From positions 1,054,001-1,118,000 of the forward strand of contig PUFA01000288.1 in NCBI GenBank assembly GCA_003508835.1: 64,000 nt of DNA, read 5' to 3'. Source of the stretch: Eonycteris spelaea. Lineage: Eukaryota; Chordata; Mammalia; Chiroptera; Pteropodidae. The notes below the pieces were generated by a model that saw nothing but the letters and a program-made list of their open reading frames with translations, made no database searches and was not told where the DNA came from. This document shows positions 1-11,819 of the stretch, one piece after another. How positions within the stretch are numbered: position 1 is the stretch's first letter; every line of letters begins with the position of its first letter. A program made the position numbers and the translations under genes.

Positions 1-2225
1 GTGCCCTGTGTCCCAGAGCATGCATAATGGGTGCCTGGGACAGACAGTGGTGCTCTCAGTTTTGATGGTTTCTGAATGGTTCCTAACCTCCTACATAGCC
101 CCAAGTTGGAGGGATCTTCCACATTTCCTGTAAATATTAGTGAGGTGGCAGCTTTCAAGTGGCCACAGTCCAGTCAGTCTCCATTTGGCTTTGCTGCCTA
201 TTGTGGTCCAAAGATTCCCCACCCATGAAGTCCAGATGTCTTTCATCGGAGGGAACCATGGCAGGGCTGAAAGGCTTTGCCCTGATAAGGTCATCCCAGC
301 TCATTCTTTAGAAGGGAAATGCACATATTTATAGGTGAGGGCTTTTAATTAAGCATATGCTATATCCCACTAATAGATAGCTCCTGGGACCTGCCTCTCC
401 CTTCCCTTACATAGTTTTTAGTGCCCAGAGCCCCAAAGCTGCATGAACCATGTATGTCCAATAGGTACAAAGAGGCCTTTAGAACTGGGAGGTTCATCTG
501 GGCAGTTCCCAATAGCATCATAGCCTGGCACCGAGACAGCTTTCATTCCTCCCATAAATATTAGGGTAGTGGCAGCTTTAAAGCAGCCACAGTCAGTCTG
601 TCTCTCTTTGGACTTGCTTCTGGTTGTGATCTCTGGCTTCTCCAGGCTTCAAAACATCCAGATGTCTCTCATTAAAGGGAACTGTGGCCGAGCATCTTGA
701 CCTTGTTCTGGCAAGGCAGTTTTGATTCTCCCACATTAGCCTTCAGAAAAACAGATGTGCATATGTGTAGGTAAGGGCTTATAATTAGGCATAAGTCTTG
801 TCTCCCTAAAAGCTTGGACCTTGTCTACCTACACGTGCCTGTTTGCTACCTACACCTGCCAACACCCCTGACCTTCATTGCCAGCAAAGCCAGGGGCCTC
901 CAGGCCTAGCGGACTCATACGGTTGCTTCTCAACATTCTGCTTAGTTTCCAACATAGCAGGAAACCCCATTGCTCCCCCAAGCTGATGTGCATTAACAGC
1001 TTTAAAGTGGCCACACTCTGGTCAGTCCACATTTCGACTTACTGCTTGATGGAGTCCAGGGCTGCTCCAGCCTTTAAAATGCCCAGGAGGGTCTTATTGA
1101 AGAGAAAATTTGTTCAGTTGCTTGGCTCACAGTTCCTAGGCCGCCTAGATTTACCTAGATCAACTTTCAGAGGGGTAAATGCCCATATGTAAATGAGGGC
1201 TTTTAATTAGGCAAATACCTTGTCCCCCATAAAACCAGCCCCTTGGACCCTGCCTCTCAGGAGAGCAGCCTGGTTCCTGGTGCCCTGTGCCTTAGACTTG
1301 TGCTACCATACATGTGCAATAGACTCCCAGAGCAGCCATTCAAGCCCAGGGAGCTCATCAAGGCAGCTCCTAACTCCCTGCCTAGCCCCCAGCTTGCAGA
1401 GAGCTTCAAACCTTTCTGAATACTGTTAAAAGTTGGCAGTTTTAAAGCAGCTACAGTCCAGTAGGTCCCCATTTGGACTTGCTGCCTAATGAGATCTAGG
1501 GCTTCTGTAGCCTTCAAAACATGCTGGTGTATCTCATTGGGGAGAACCATGTCTGACTAGCAAGATATCACCCAGGTGAAGTTCACATTTTTCCAGCTGA
1601 GCTCTAAGTGGGGGCAATGTACATATGTGTTTTTTAATTAGGCAAATGCCTTGTTCCCCATAGAGCCAGCATCTGAAATCCTGCCTCTGGTCCCCAGACT
1701 GGCTCAGGGTGTATTGGTGCCTCAGAGGAGCATGCGCAATAGGCTCCCCAGGCAGCCAAGGCCCTCTAAGCAACCGAAACTTGTCAGGTGGTTCTCAACA
1801 CCCTGCATAGCTCCAGCATGGAAAGAGCCCTAAACCCTTCTTGAAAATTAAATATCTTTATGAGGCAGCAGCTTTAAAGTGGCAACGGCTCAGTCAGTCC
1901 TCATTTGGATTGCTATTTGGTGGGGGTCCTATTCTCCAGCCATCAAAACCTACAGGTGTCTCTCATTGAAGGGAACCGTGGACTGGCCAACAGGCCTTGC
2001 TTTGGCCAGGTGGTCCAGATTAACCAAAATCTGCCTTCAGGGTGGAAATACACATATGTTTAAGTGAGGGCTTTTAATTAGGCAAATGCCTTGTTCCCCA
2101 TAGAGCCAGCTTCGGGGTCCTTGCCTCTCAGCAGACCAGCCTGGTTCCTGGTGCCCAGTATCTCAGAGCTATGGGACTCACACCTGTGCCACAGTGGAGG
2201 GAGGCAGCCTGGGCCCTCCAGCCCC
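1..2225. repeat. Tandem array of a ~430-bp unit, five full copies plus a partial one
   Basis: Units begin near 1, 421, 835, 1,280, 1,717 and 2,151 (at GTGCC). Two internal landmarks recur once per unit. One is a GGCAGCTTTAAAGTGGCCAC-like block near 143, 567, 990, 1,431 and 1,863. The other is TTTTAATTAGGCAAATGCC near 345, 778, 1,201, 1,630 and 2,070. Copies differ clearly from each other, so the array is old. It runs off the left edge of the window. Open frames inside it are short and not shared between units. Confidence 0.88.
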
Positions 2226-2544
2226 AGCACCAGTTAGAAAATGTCGTAGGAGAAAGAGATTTTTCACGATAACAGAATATAGAAACTTTATGGGAATAAG
2301 CCTAAAACAAATATACAAGGCTGTAAACTTCAATTTAAATACATAATGGAGACTAAGAAATGGAAAGGCTCCTTAACTCGGAAGACGACATTATTTTTTT
2401 AAAGTTTAATTGAATACACTTTAATGTAATTCTAACCAAATCCCAAGAATTCATGGCATTTGTCAAAATAATTCCAAAATGCTTGTTGTCCAGTAAGAAA
2501 GCAAGATTCACTCTAGCACTTATTAAAATATATAGCAATAACAG

Positions 2545-2650
2545 CAAACATTTATGTAGCGTTCATATGTGCCAGGTACTGTTCAAAGAGCTTTCCAATT
2601 AATTACTACATTCACTAATACAATTGGCCCTCACAAATGGACCCATGTTG
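2545..2650 (+). repeat. MIR SINE fragment
   Basis: Carries the MIR core-like run ATGTGCCAGGTACTGTTCAA followed by a TTAATTACTACATTC and CCCTCACAA segment. Confidence 0.65.
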
Positions 2651-4179
2651 AAAGTGTGCTAATTACTAACAGAACTCATGACCATCAGCTTTGAGTGAGA
2701 TTCAGAATGAGAGAAGGCTGTCAGACAGAAGCAGGGCACCTGTCAGGTCAACAATCACCACCTGAAAAGCAGTTGTTGATTGCCTGCAACCCTGCACATC
2801 AAGAGACCATCACACTAAACTGCTATAGTAAAATGCTACATTGGAAATTCTCCTAAAATAAATACTGGACAAACAGGACCGCATTGTTTTCTTAACTCCA
2901 GAGCTTCAAAAAGTGCCAATAAGCTGCTTGGAGCAGCAGGGGAAAGAAAACAAAGCATAAGCAAGTGCTCCATTCCCCTCCCTACCCCATCTGTAGATCC
3001 TGCTGCCTGCCTTTCTGTCTCGGGGCCATCGTGTTCTTCCATATCAGGTCAGCTAAATTGATCATGATAGGGCTTGAACCCAGCTGGTTATATACCCTCT
3101 GCGCATCTCTGAGGTTAGGCTGGGGACATGCTAACACAGCATCTTGTCAGAAACCAGAGTCAGGAACTGCCATATTTTTCGGCATTTTAATCATTTTTTA
3201 AAATAAGAAAATAACATGAACCAATAGGATTTTTATTGCAAAGCTCAATGTCTATGTAAAAAGTATTGTAATGATTCTGTCTAAAAGTGTGAAAGACAAA
3301 ATATTAGGAGAGAAATGTGTAGGATTGTTACAATTCCAAAATAAATGTTTAACTTGAACACATAATTGATGTTTCCCATTGCTGCCGAAGCTATAACATG
3401 AGAGACTCCCAGGGAAAGGCTTGGAACTGAAAACCTTACAGACATGCTGATGGCTGTGAAAGTCATACTAGAACTTTAATTTTTTTACTACACTGAGGAG
3501 AAATTTTATTTACAAAAGATCCTAGAGGGATATCGAATGTTGAAAAACCTAAAACCTCTCAAACACAAGAGATTTGTCACTCGGCTTATGCTCCCATTTG
3601 GATTAAAATCTCTGGTACCCATTTCTATAAAATGCTGCATAGGACATCAGGAAACATAATATTAAAAGGCAGAAAGTGAAAGGAGAGAACTATTTTGTAG
3701 TGGTTCAGATTATGAGAGTAAACTCTTTTATTTTGGTCTTAAAATGAAAATGCATCCATTTTGCTTTAAGAAACCTGAGCACAGAGGCATTTGCGCCTGT
3801 TGTAAGAGCTTATGAAGCTGGAAAAAATGCTACCCAAGGATTAAAGAATCAAAATCATAATTATGATGCAAAACTGGTCTGAGCAGGCTCTGACAGACTC
3901 ATTCCCCCACATGCCCTTACACTCCTAGTCTCTAGCACACTCTGAGCCTTAAATGGCAGCTTCATCCTGACCCAATGACTAACATTAATTGGGTGGCGTT
4001 TCTCTGAATAGATAATCAGAGAGAAAAGAAAAGGAAGCTGCATTGTTCTATACTACATGTATAGGCCAGGAAGACAAATGAATTGAGTCTCTTTTAGAAT
4101 GGCCTGCTCAGGGCAGTGGCACTTGAGCGCATGGGGGAATAAAAATAGGCCTTCTATAAAATGCTGGTCCGTAAGAAAG

Positions 4180-4335
4180 TACAATTCATGACAGCATTGA
4201 AGAAATAGTTATTAAGCATTGATTGCGTTCCAGGGACTAAGTAAATGCTGGGATACAATGGGAACATGAACCGTAAGTAGGGACAGGTAAGGTCAGTGCT
4301 TTCCTGGAGTTTATGACTAGTGAGAGAAAGACAAT
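4180..4335 (+). repeat. L2 LINE 3'-end fragment
   Basis: Shows the L2 order: TATTAAGCATTGATTGCGTT, CCAGGGACTAAGTAAATGCT, GGGATACAATGGGAACA, then CTTTCCTGGAGTTTATGA. Confidence 0.65.
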
Positions 4336-6576
4336 AAATATAGAAAATAGAGTATGGTGAGGCTATGCAGGAAATAAACAAAGAGAGGGGATGGACAGTA
4401 CTGAGGCCATGAGAGACACTGCTTAGTGTTGTAAAACATAAATGTTGTCACTTTAAAATGGAGTCAGAACTGCCATCCCAGAGGAAGAGGAACTGCCTTG
4501 CTCTTCTTGTCTCAAATCTTTGAAATGTTAAAACAGGGCAAAATCCTTTGGACTGACCCTAAAGCAACATTGTGTTCCAAAGAACAGTTTGTAAGGATTT
4601 AAAAAAGCAGATATAAGACTGAAATTAAAAACATTGTTCAGAAGTGTTGCGGAGACGGTTAGGAAGAAGAGTCGGAGTCTGGAAATACGGATAAGGGAGA
4701 GGGGGAATGGCAATGCTAGCAGCCCCCACCCCTGTTTCCAAGGTTTTTTATTCTCCCTCACAAAGCTGGCTTTGCAAAACATCATTAGTTACTATCGGGT
4801 TAGCAATTATAAACTACAGCCAATTCCCAGACTCAGCCTCAGGGCCACGACTGTGTTATCAGCTATTTCTTCTCTGGTAACTTTTTCCCATCCTCGTCCC
4901 TAGAGCAAGAAGTCCCAGAATAGGTCAGGTGTGTGTGCCCTCCCTGCAATGTGTCCTTGTGTGCAAGTCCACATCTGCTCTGATGACCTTGTTGCTCCAA
5001 GCACCAGGCATCCCACCAGGACTGCAGGAGTTTCTCACAACAAGTAGTGTCACAATGTTAATATAGCTGCACCGATAGAAACAACTGCCTTCTATTGATG
5101 TAATGGCTCTTTCCTTTTCTCATAAATACCCTTTGCCTTTGTCTCCTAATCAGAACAGTAATGTGGCTTTCTGCCTGAATCAGTGCTTCATGAATAGCTA
5201 TTTTTCTTGTATCTTCACTAAATGCTTGTTGCCCCTCACTTTGGCTTTTTATTCTTAGGTTAACATACCTTGTATCAGAATAGGGATCTAAAATGGCCTC
5301 ACTTTCATAGACTGTGTGCCCTGGAACTGGGTACAGTACCTACAGCTGCTTCCATGAACTTTTGTCGCTCAATTATGAAGTCCTCTTCGGTTTAGACCTC
5401 TCTTCTGTTTTGGAAGAGGTAAAATGCCTTTATTTGAGATCAGGAGGGGTGTTCCTCAAGGGAGGAGTTTTTCCTTCAAGGTGGGTGATTGCCTCAGGGA
5501 TGAATGTCCTGGTGCCAGCATGCAGCGGGATGTCACAGGACCTTGCCTACCACTCAGAAAAAAGTATTTTTTTTTCCTTAGGAGGGACTTTCCACAGCTC
5601 TCACCCTTATAAATGCCCTGTGGGGTGAACAGTTTGCATGGAGTTCCCTGATGGATGAGTATTCATACGGCTGTACTTTTGTTTCCTCTTCTTGTCTCTG
5701 TCTGTTGTAATAAGAAAGATTCCATAAGGAGAGAAATCCAGATCTCTCTGGGACAATGGAATACATTCTTTGATTTATAATCATAAGTTTTTAAAAGACA
5801 AAGAAAAATAGCTCTAAAAAAATCCTAAAAGAAACTTTGCCCATCTAAGCAGGTACTTAAAAGTTCTTACTGTTTGCCCTGCCTGAAACCTGACAACATA
5901 TTTCAAACAATTTAATACTCTATGATCAGAAATTTGGCAATATTAGAAATAGGATTTTAAAAAATTTCCTCAGGAACTTTTGAGGTCTTCCTACAGATAA
6001 TAAGAAAAGTAAATACAGCCCACAACTTCCTGAGACTAAACAAGCTAAAGGAAAAACATGGGAAAAGAAAGCTTTTCAAAAGCACAAGCAGCTAAAAATG
6101 TTCTCTTGCCTAAATAGTCACCTTCCTATTCTCCTTAAATAAGTGTTCATCAAGGACAAATAAAAATCTTAAAGCCTTAGCCATCTCAATGAATAAACAA
6201 CTTATTCCCACTGTTATAAATTAATGGGTTTCTAGCATGTCTCTGGAACAAATGCTACCCAAGAATTAAATATTGAAATCATAATTACGTGTCTATCTAT
6301 ATAGATGCATATGACTACTTCCAAAGGAAATTATTAGTCATTTTATAAAAAGAGTTCTTTTCGTCTTAATGAAATTAAGTGCTTATATAAATTAAGAAAT
6401 TTAACAAAAACTAACTCAAAAGCTTTTTAGGATTGTGTGACTTGGGAAATTAACATTAAAGCTAATTTAAGTTTGTTGGTTTAAACAGACATGTCTTAAG
6501 AATTACATTTTACAATGCATAGGACAGCCCCACCACACAGAATTATCTGACCCAAACGAGTAATAGTGCTGAGGTT

Positions 6577-6768
6577 GACATGCTGCTCTATGACAAAAGT
6601 TCTCTAAGTGGGGTCCTCAGACCAGCAATATTGGCATCACCTGGGAACTTGGTGGAAGCGCAGATCCTCAGGCCTCAACCCAGACCTACCGAATCAGAAA
6701 TTCTAGAGATGGGGCCCAGCAATCCATGTTTTCATGAGCTCTCAAGTGACTGTGAAGTACACTAAGAT
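6577..6768 (+). repeat. MER5A-like hAT-Charlie DNA element
   Basis: Matches the remembered MER5A layout: GGTCCTCAGACCAGCAATAT, ATCACCTGGGAACTTG, CAGACCTACCGAATCAGAAA, TGGGGCCCAGCAATCC, and a TGACTGTGAAGTAC end. The terminal inverted repeats are worn. Confidence 0.65.
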
Positions 6769-6799
6769 TTATGCTCTATGAAAATTAAGAGACTGTGAC

Positions 6800-8250
6800 A
6801 TGGGACTACCTGACTTTTTCAGCTCTGCAGGATGAAGAAGCAAAAGTCAGAGGAAGGGAGCCAGGCAGCCATTTTGCTGCTCTCTCCTTGATGGGCTTTG
6901 ATGAACAGATGTGGGTTGTGGTGGAGCAGTGAAGGAAGTGCTGAGCAGAAAGCTCTAGGCCAACAGCCTCTGTGGTGTCCTTGTCTACATGGGTGCTGCT
7001 GGCCCCCTGGCATTTATGGATACGAGGAATATACTCATGATATTGACTCTTGGGGTTGACTGGGGACTGATTTCCACCCCCTGTGCAACTGCCCTGACCC
7101 CAGGTCCCACCAAAACTCATACAGCCTCTTAAGTCCAGCTGCAATTCCTTTTAGTCTTGACTTGGGAGCTTTCTCAGCAGCCCTTGGTGCAGTGCCAACT
7201 CACCCCCATGATAACTCATGCTTCCAGGCTCCCCAGAAGCCTGCCATCTAATCCCAGGGCCTGTTTATGAGGTGCTGGGATTTGGAGAGGCTTGAACAAG
7301 TGAAGCTCCATAGATTTTCCCTCTGCCTGCCCAAGCTGATTCACCCCAAGAACTGAGATGGCTCTCTCTGCATTTTGCTATGGCTCAGAAGGTTTGCAGC
7401 CACCCACAGGAGGGCTAGTGGTAGATAAAAGAATTAAGAAGAGCTGTGAATAAGGTGTCCAAGGTGATAACCAGGAGGTAAGTAAAGAATGGTAAGGCAA
7501 TGAGAGGCACCGAATAGGGTAGTTGGTTGGCATAAGTCTCAAAGAAGCAGGTTTTCACCTGAACATTAAAAAATAATGGTAGGAAACAAGCATTGGGAAG
7601 GAAAAGAAAAACACCTTTTTTTTTTTTTTTACACTTAAAACACAAAGTATATGTGAACTGCCTGACATTTCCTGCATTAACTTTTGTATTTTATTTGGTT
7701 TCTTGGAAAGATCACATTTGCTTCAGATTTACATTTGTAGAGTCAAGTATTCTGAACATCTCATTTTTTTCAACATTTTATTTGGTGGTCAGCAATACAA
7801 TAAAGGTTTACACTGAGTAGCTTTATTTTGTTGTAGACATCAGAAACAGACAGGTTATCTAACTTATGTGAAAAGAGGAATGTACTGGAAGGTTAGGAAG
7901 AGGATGGCAGACCCAAAGCAGGGCTTGGGATAAACAGAGCAGCCAGGGTAGTTCCAAAAACTTAGGTGTCAGGACTGGTGGGTTACTCACGGCAAGACTC
8001 TTGAAATGACTCAGCTCCATCAATTTCTACTCTGTGTCATACCACTCAAGATTCAATATCCTGGAAAAGAAAGTCTGATTGGTCTATTGTATGTCCCAGG
8101 TGCAGGGCAGAAAGGGCACCTTATCAGTCTCACAAAGGCTCTAACGAAGGGAACGTGGAGGAAGGGAGGCTGGGCACACAGATGCCAGACACCTACTATG
8201 CACAGGCCCAGAAAGGCTGCAACACTGTCACCTGCTGGGACTGGGCCATG
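6800..8250. other. Downstream region of the gene, no clear content
   Basis: May include the 3' UTR. A 112-residue minus-strand frame at 6,806-7,144 has no recognisable family. The rest is unassigned. Confidence 0.4.
7822..7827 (-). terminator. Candidate polyadenylation signal
   Basis: AATAAA on the minus strand about 925 nt past the stop codon. No closer minus-strand AATAAA was seen between 7,830 and 8,750. No other support for this site. Confidence 0.25.
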
Positions 8251-8284
8251 CGTTCTTTGACTATAGCAACCTGAGAAGGGGGCC

Positions 8285-8455
8285 TGGAAAAAGTGCCTGG
8301 GAATTATCGAACATGGCAGTATGACAATCGTGGTGACCACTTTGTAAGTTATCGAAATGTCTAACCACTGTATTGTATGCCCGACACTAATATGATATTT
8401 TATGTCAACTGTAGTTGAAAAATAATTTAAAAAATAAATTTTTAATAAGAGCAGT
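8285..8455 (+). repeat. Short L1 3'-end fragment
   Basis: Contains GGTGACCACTTTGTAAGTTA and the characteristic ending TATTTTATGTCAACTGTAGT followed by GAAAAATAA and an A-rich tail. The same 3' end recurs at 63,765-63,965. Confidence 0.7.
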
Positions 8456-8751
8456 AGGAAATATAAGTTTTATAAAAGTCAAGACGTGGAGGATGTTGGG
8501 ACCCTGGCTTACGATGAGACAGATAGATATCCAGAAAGCACAGTGGAAATGTCCGGAAGGAGGGGAGGCAGAGAGAGTTGGGTTAAGGCCATTAGAGGAG
8601 TGGGCTAGTTAGGTCAGCCTAAAACGGGAGGTGATGAGTGGAGTTGTGACAGGTATAAGAGAAAATCTGGCTATCGTGCAAGGGCAGTGAGGACGGGGTC
8701 AGGTTCCAGGGAAATAATGTACCTTCAGCCTCTTCTTTATCCCTGTCTCAA

Positions 8752-8874
8752 CTAGAAAGATCCCAAAAGATTTTCCCAGATTCTGCCTATTACCCTCCAG
8801 AACACCATACCTAGATGAGAGTTCTCTGTGAACTGGATCATTGTGCCAGCTTTAAATTCCTCAAACACGATGAT
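8752..8874 (-). CDS. Coding exon 19: C-terminus and stop
   Basis: Acceptor TTCTTGGCAG, then IIVFEEFKAGTMIQFTENSH and LG, matching VIVFEETMAGPALQFTETPH of GLB1L2. After LG the frame runs 18 more codons to TAG at 8,752-8,754 with no family resemblance. A donor-like CTAG|GTATGG lies exactly after HL, so a further terminal exon that I could not find is possible. In the family register this gives conceptual residues 617-656. Confidence 0.82.
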   Translation of the reverse strand: MIVFEEFKAGTMIQFTENSHLGMVFWRVIGRIWENLLGSF

Positions 8875-8984
8875 CTGCCAAGAAGAAGGTGGGGATGCCA
8901 TGAGGTTCACGTTCTACCCCTGAGGCAAGGCAGAGTCCAAGCGAAGTGCATTGGGAGGTGGGAAGTACAGTGAGGGGAGTATAC

Positions 8985-9101
8985 TTTATTTAATCCAGGA
9001 TGAAGCCAGGGTCCTGGAAGGTAAAGGGTTTCCTGGGGACCTATATTCCAGTAGCGTCCCAGGTTTTTTCCATTGATGAATATTACTCCTTTTGTCCAGC
9101 C
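8985..9101 (-). CDS. Coding exon 18, with a one-base insertion at its start
   Basis: A 117-nt exon where the phase requires 116. After acceptor TTTTTTAG comes GGCTGG, but exon 17 already supplies one G, so there is one G too many. In the family register it reads [20 protein letters not shown], then [19 protein letters not shown] (conceptual residues 578-616), one of the best matches in the gene. The donor AAA|GTATAC keeps phase 0. As written, the exon is translated in the wrong frame. Confidence 0.92.
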
Positions 9102-9787
9102 CTAAAAAAGATTGGAAAAGAGGATTCAAGATCTTAGTTCTAGATGTAAAGACACAAGGGGTGAAAATACACACACACAGACACATACACAAACCCCTCA
9201 TATACCATGATCATAGACCTAGACACACTCACACAGGATGGATTACAGGATGGCCCCAGATGGGAGGTGACCTAAAGATTTCTGTGCTCCTGCTGCTGGC
9301 CTGAGGTTGGCTCAACAGCAGGCTTCAAGAAGGAGGGCACTGATTTCTATTTCATCTCCCTGTATCTGTCCCAAGTCAGAGAAGGGCATTTCTATTTACT
9401 ATCAGGTGTTTATCAGAACATGCTGGGCCCACAACCTAGGTAGAGTTGTAGAATTTCATGTGTAGCAGTAAGTGTGCCTTGGAATTTCACCTACAACATC
9501 CCCACCATTATGTCTAGGGATTAGTGGATCATGGTCACTAAATTTACCATGGATTCTATAGCTGTCCATACTAGAGCACATTAATCTGTGTGTCACATTT
9601 GTTTATCTTCCACCTTGCATCCTTGTCAACAGGAAAGGTCAGCATCTGCAGAGTAACTAAGGTCCCTGGGAGCCCAGATTTGCTTATGCAGGGCAGGGCT
9701 CATGCACCAAGGAGCTTTTTCTAAAAGGTTCTTTTGGGATGGGAGGTTGCGGGAGTGGCACAGAGGCAGGGGAGAAATATCACTAAC

Positions 9788-9900
9788 CTCCAGCTTTAAC
9801 AAAGGTGTCATTGGGGTAATTACCAACTCTCAGGATACCGAGGAAGAAGGCAGGGCCTTGAAATTGGAGTAAGACTGGTTTCCACATGTTGGGAATGTCC
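9788..9900 (-). CDS. Coding exon 17
   Basis: A 113-nt exon with acceptor CTCTCTTAG and donor GGAG|GTTAGT. It encodes NMWKPVLLQFQGPAFFLGIL and PNDTFVKAG (within conceptual residues 540-577). WKPV followed by QGPAF is the GLB1L3 pattern; FFLG and DTF are shared with both paralogs. It ends with one base of the next Gly codon. Confidence 0.9.
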
Positions 9901-10253
9901 CTAAGAGAGTCAAACATGAGTGGAAAGGTCATGCCCTTCTTTATGTGTCATTTGTGACTTTTGAGGTAAGTCTTTTTTCAGCCGGAGCCAGGTATCCTTC
10001 CTACAGCACAGGCAAATGCCATTTAGGGTGTATGACTCAGTAAGTAAAACAGCAGACCAGGAGTTGGGTGAACTATAGGACCATCACCATTGTGCCCCAG
10101 ACAACTACAAAACTTAGGGTCATTTCCTTCAGTATTCTGGATTTTGATCTCTTATTTGAAAACCAAGGGGTTTAGTCTGGATGGCCTCTGAGTTTCATCT
10201 CTAAATGCTTACCATCTTTGGCCAGTCACCTTGAGTCAACAGTTGGCACCTAC

Positions 10254-10341
10254 CATTGTAGGAATTTAGTGCTCATCTCCAGACTATATATTTTAAATCT
10301 TCGTAATGGAGACTTGTTCAGATAGATATCCCCAGTTAAAC
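10254..10341 (-). CDS. Coding exon 16
   Basis: An 88-nt exon with acceptor TTTCTACAG and donor AATG|GTAGGT. It encodes GLTGDIYLNKSPLRRFKIYS and LEMSTKFLQ (conceptual residues 511-539), matching KGLIGNLYLNDSPLKNFRIY of GLB1L2. The last codon, TG|G, gives Trp. The frame is intact. Confidence 0.9.
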
Positions 10342-10996
10342 CTGTAGAAAAAGGAAGAAAGGGAGCATGAAGGAAGCAGGAAGGACACAAAGATGTGAAA
10401 TGGCTGTGGTCAGGGCTCCCCTGAAGGAAGACACTTTCCAGGCTTCATTAGAAGGAAGGTGTCTGTAAAATCCTACATAGATTCTTCCTCCTGAGTGTAC
10501 ATGTACATCCCTTAGAGTGGTGCATATATCTCCCACATTAATAGTGCAGAAGTTACCAAAATTCCCACCAGGTCTGTCTAGTACAGTGGCTCAGGCTAAC
10601 TTTAACTCACAGGTAGGTCAAAGTACTTAGTGTGTGACCTTGTGCCCTGGAGCCCAGGACGAAGGCCAAGGGAAGGACAAGACACAGGCACTGGGTTCCA
10701 GAGAAGGAAAAATCAAACTCTAACACTTAATCCTCCAAGGGCATTTCTACAGCTATCCTCCCAGAAAGGCAGTGCACTGGCTTGGTAATTGGAGAACATC
10801 CTTGTGGGAACCTAGGAGAAAGGACATCATCATCCTTTCCCACCAAAGCAAGCCTTGGTTATAGTTTCCACGCACGTGTCTCATTGGTTGAGATATCCTG
10901 CTCTCTTCCAAGCCATGTACCTGGCCATAACTTTCCTTAGCCCGGGGAAGAACAAAAGGAATTTAGTGCCTCAAGTTTCTCCATTCTGGGGCCTAC

Positions 10997-11075
10997 CTTT
11001 TCTCTCATTGTTAATATCCTGTCCATAGGCGAGTCGGCCTTGATTTTCCACTAGGATGCTCAATGTCAGGTAATC
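10997..11075 (-). CDS. Coding exon 15
   Basis: A 79-nt exon encoding DYLTLSILVENQGRLAYGQD and INNERK (conceptual residues 485-510), against [22 protein letters not shown]. The acceptor CTCCAAG at 11,076 gives exactly the family spacing. An in-frame alternative CAG nine bases upstream would add Val-Ser-Lys. The donor AAAG|GTAGGC leaves one base of a Gly codon. The frame is intact. Confidence 0.88.
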
Positions 11076-11575
11076 CTTGGAGACCTGTCCAACACAGACC
11101 AGCCAGAATGGTGACCATTCATGCACTCTTCTGTAGACCAACTAGGTCTCCCATGAAACTAAGATTAGGCCATAAGTAGGGTGATGATAGAGCAAGCCTA
11201 CAGACCTCCAGATCAGAGTCAAGCCAACCCTTTGGGCTCCTGCTCCCCACCACACCCCCTCCTTAGCCTTTCAGGAAATAAGAGTCACTTATACATTTTA
11301 CCAGAGATTCTACTGAGGCTGGTGACCAACCCACAGTTTTTTGAACACCAAATATCCAACACAGAAATAAATGCTCTGCTCACCCAAAGCATATACGCTT
11401 TTACCTCAGAGGTACACATAGCTCTCCCTCATCCCTGTCTGGCTCCTATATAAGGAGCAATGCCAAGGGCAGTTGAAGAGAAATAGGCTACCATGAGGCC
11501 AGACCGCGCTTACAATTGAGCCCAGGGCCTAGGCAGGTGCTAGAATTGTTAGTTCATTAACATTGGATTATATAC

Positions 11576-11647
11576 ATTTTCCCTGGGAATGGTCAGCTGT
11601 TTTGTGGAATGATCCAGAACTCCTATATACTGCTGATCCAAAAAGAC
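11576..11647 (-). CDS. Coding exon 14
   Basis: A 72-nt, phase 0-0 exon with acceptor TCTTTGACAG and donor AAAT|GTATAT. It encodes VFLDQQYIGVLDHSTKQLTI and PREN (conceptual residues 461-484). It matches QVFVNTVSIGFLDYKTTKIA of GLB1L2 and the IPE of GLB1L3. The donor is weak at exon position -1 (T) but is the only GT in the right place. Confidence 0.85.
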
Positions 11648-11785
11648 CTGTCAAAGAAAGAGGAAACTGCCATTAGGTCCTCACAAGGAAAATGGGAAAA
11701 GGGCCCTTGGAAAATCAAAGAAAATGTCAAGTTCTAGAGAAACGATTCTTTGTCTCCCAGAAAATTACAAGCCGGCTATAAGTTC

Positions 11786-11819
11786 ACCAAAAACAAAAAC
11801 AAAAACAAAAACAAAAAAA
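11786..11819. repeat. (CAAAAA)n simple repeat
   Basis: About five ACAAAAA-type units in intron 13. Confidence 0.85.

Larger units (their letters stand above)
2231..6570. other. Intergenic stretch with old interspersed repeats
   Basis: No gene recognised. It contains a MIR near 2,545-2,650 and an L2 end near 4,180-4,335. A possible LTR remnant near 4,430-5,290 ends with AATGTGGCTTTCTGCC-type sequence. The rest is unassigned AT-rich DNA. Confidence 0.5.

Noticed and set aside
1..2225. Regular repeats considered as a CRISPR-like array
   Set aside because: The units are about 430 bp and diverged along their whole length, in vertebrate DNA; there are no short identical repeats with unique spacers.
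6806..7144. 112-residue minus-strand frame downstream of the gene
   Set aside because: No recognisable domain and no splice context linking it to the gene; probably chance.
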